7,340 nt of DNA from an uncultured Planctomycetales bacterium. GTDB lineage: Bacteria > Planctomycetota > Planctomycetia > Pirellulales > S012-138. Below the pieces are notes generated by a model that did no database searches, was not told the DNA's origin, and saw only the letters and a list, made by a program, of their open reading frames with translations. The DNA is taken from assembly GCA_937982665.1 (NCBI GenBank), contig CALJLD010000095.1, positions 1-7,340 of the forward strand, written 5' to 3'. How positions within the stretch are numbered: the stretch's first letter is position 1; each line of letters begins with the position of its first letter. This document shows, piece after piece, positions 6,427 through 7,340 of this stretch. The translations under genes and the position numbers were made by a program.

Positions 6427-6429
<3 letters not shown>
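6383..6429 (-). other. Long imperfect hairpin in the 23S-5S spacer, at the 23S 3' end
   Basis: Three exact pairing blocks are nested here: CACG/CGTG (6383-6386 with 6426-6429), TGATTC/GAATCA (6387-6392 with 6419-6424) and CTCTCA/TGAGAG (6396-6401 with 6409-6414), giving 16 base pairs with one bulge, one small internal loop and a 7-nt loop. Its base touches the expected 23S 3' end, so it may be a processing site or a fold that shields the mature end. A further GC-rich hairpin (CGCAGGC/GCCTGCG, 6309-6328) lies near the 5S start. No tRNA is present in the spacer. Confidence -1.

Positions 6430-7340
<911 letters not shown>

Overview
The window suggests a planctomycete, probably of the Pirellulales/Rhodopirellula type. 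Three things point there. The polysaccharide-export protein at the left edge has the planctomycete layout of an N-terminal membrane anchor, a long Gln/Pro linker and a doubled export motif. There is a COG2232-like ATP-grasp protein of the kind found with tetrahydromethanopterin-linked C1 genes. The 5S rRNA is very short, about 109 nt, which is the size known for this phylum. Genes are moderately GC-rich and loosely packed. This is inference from content; no 16S gene is present to confirm it.

Left part (1-3010, minus strand): two probably co-transcribed envelope genes. A Ser/Pro-rich lipoprotein with C-terminal TPR-like helices (1403-3010) is followed after 66 bp by a Wza-type polysaccharide export protein (1336 down to position 1), which continues beyond the window. 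The lipoprotein may be an accessory or scaffold for export; this is inferred from gene order only.

Middle (3011-5485): a 271-bp divergent intergenic region separates the envelope genes from a plus-strand ATP-grasp ligase (3282-4481). After a 142-bp AT-rich gap, which looks like a promoter/operator, comes a two-gene operon: a small dimeric alpha/beta-barrel (ABM-like) protein (4624-4941) overlapping by 23 nt an ArsR-family repressor (4919-5485) with a very lysine-rich C-terminal tail. The repressor probably controls its own operon.

Right part (5486-7340, minus strand): a gene for a SAP/HeH-like helix-extension-helix protein (5486-6112) abuts the arsR gene tail to tail with no gap. It sits just downstream of the end of an rRNA operon: strong hairpin terminator (6148-6185), 5S rRNA (about 6193-6301), a spacer with a long hairpin and no tRNA, and the 3' third of 23S rRNA (about 6427 to the window edge). 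No mobile element, CRISPR array or tRNA was seen.

No clearly new multi-gene system is evident. The most interesting points are the ArsR protein with a histone-H1-like tail paired with an ABM-like protein, the unusual membrane-anchored export protein with its TPR lipoprotein neighbour, and the gene squeezed against the rRNA terminator.
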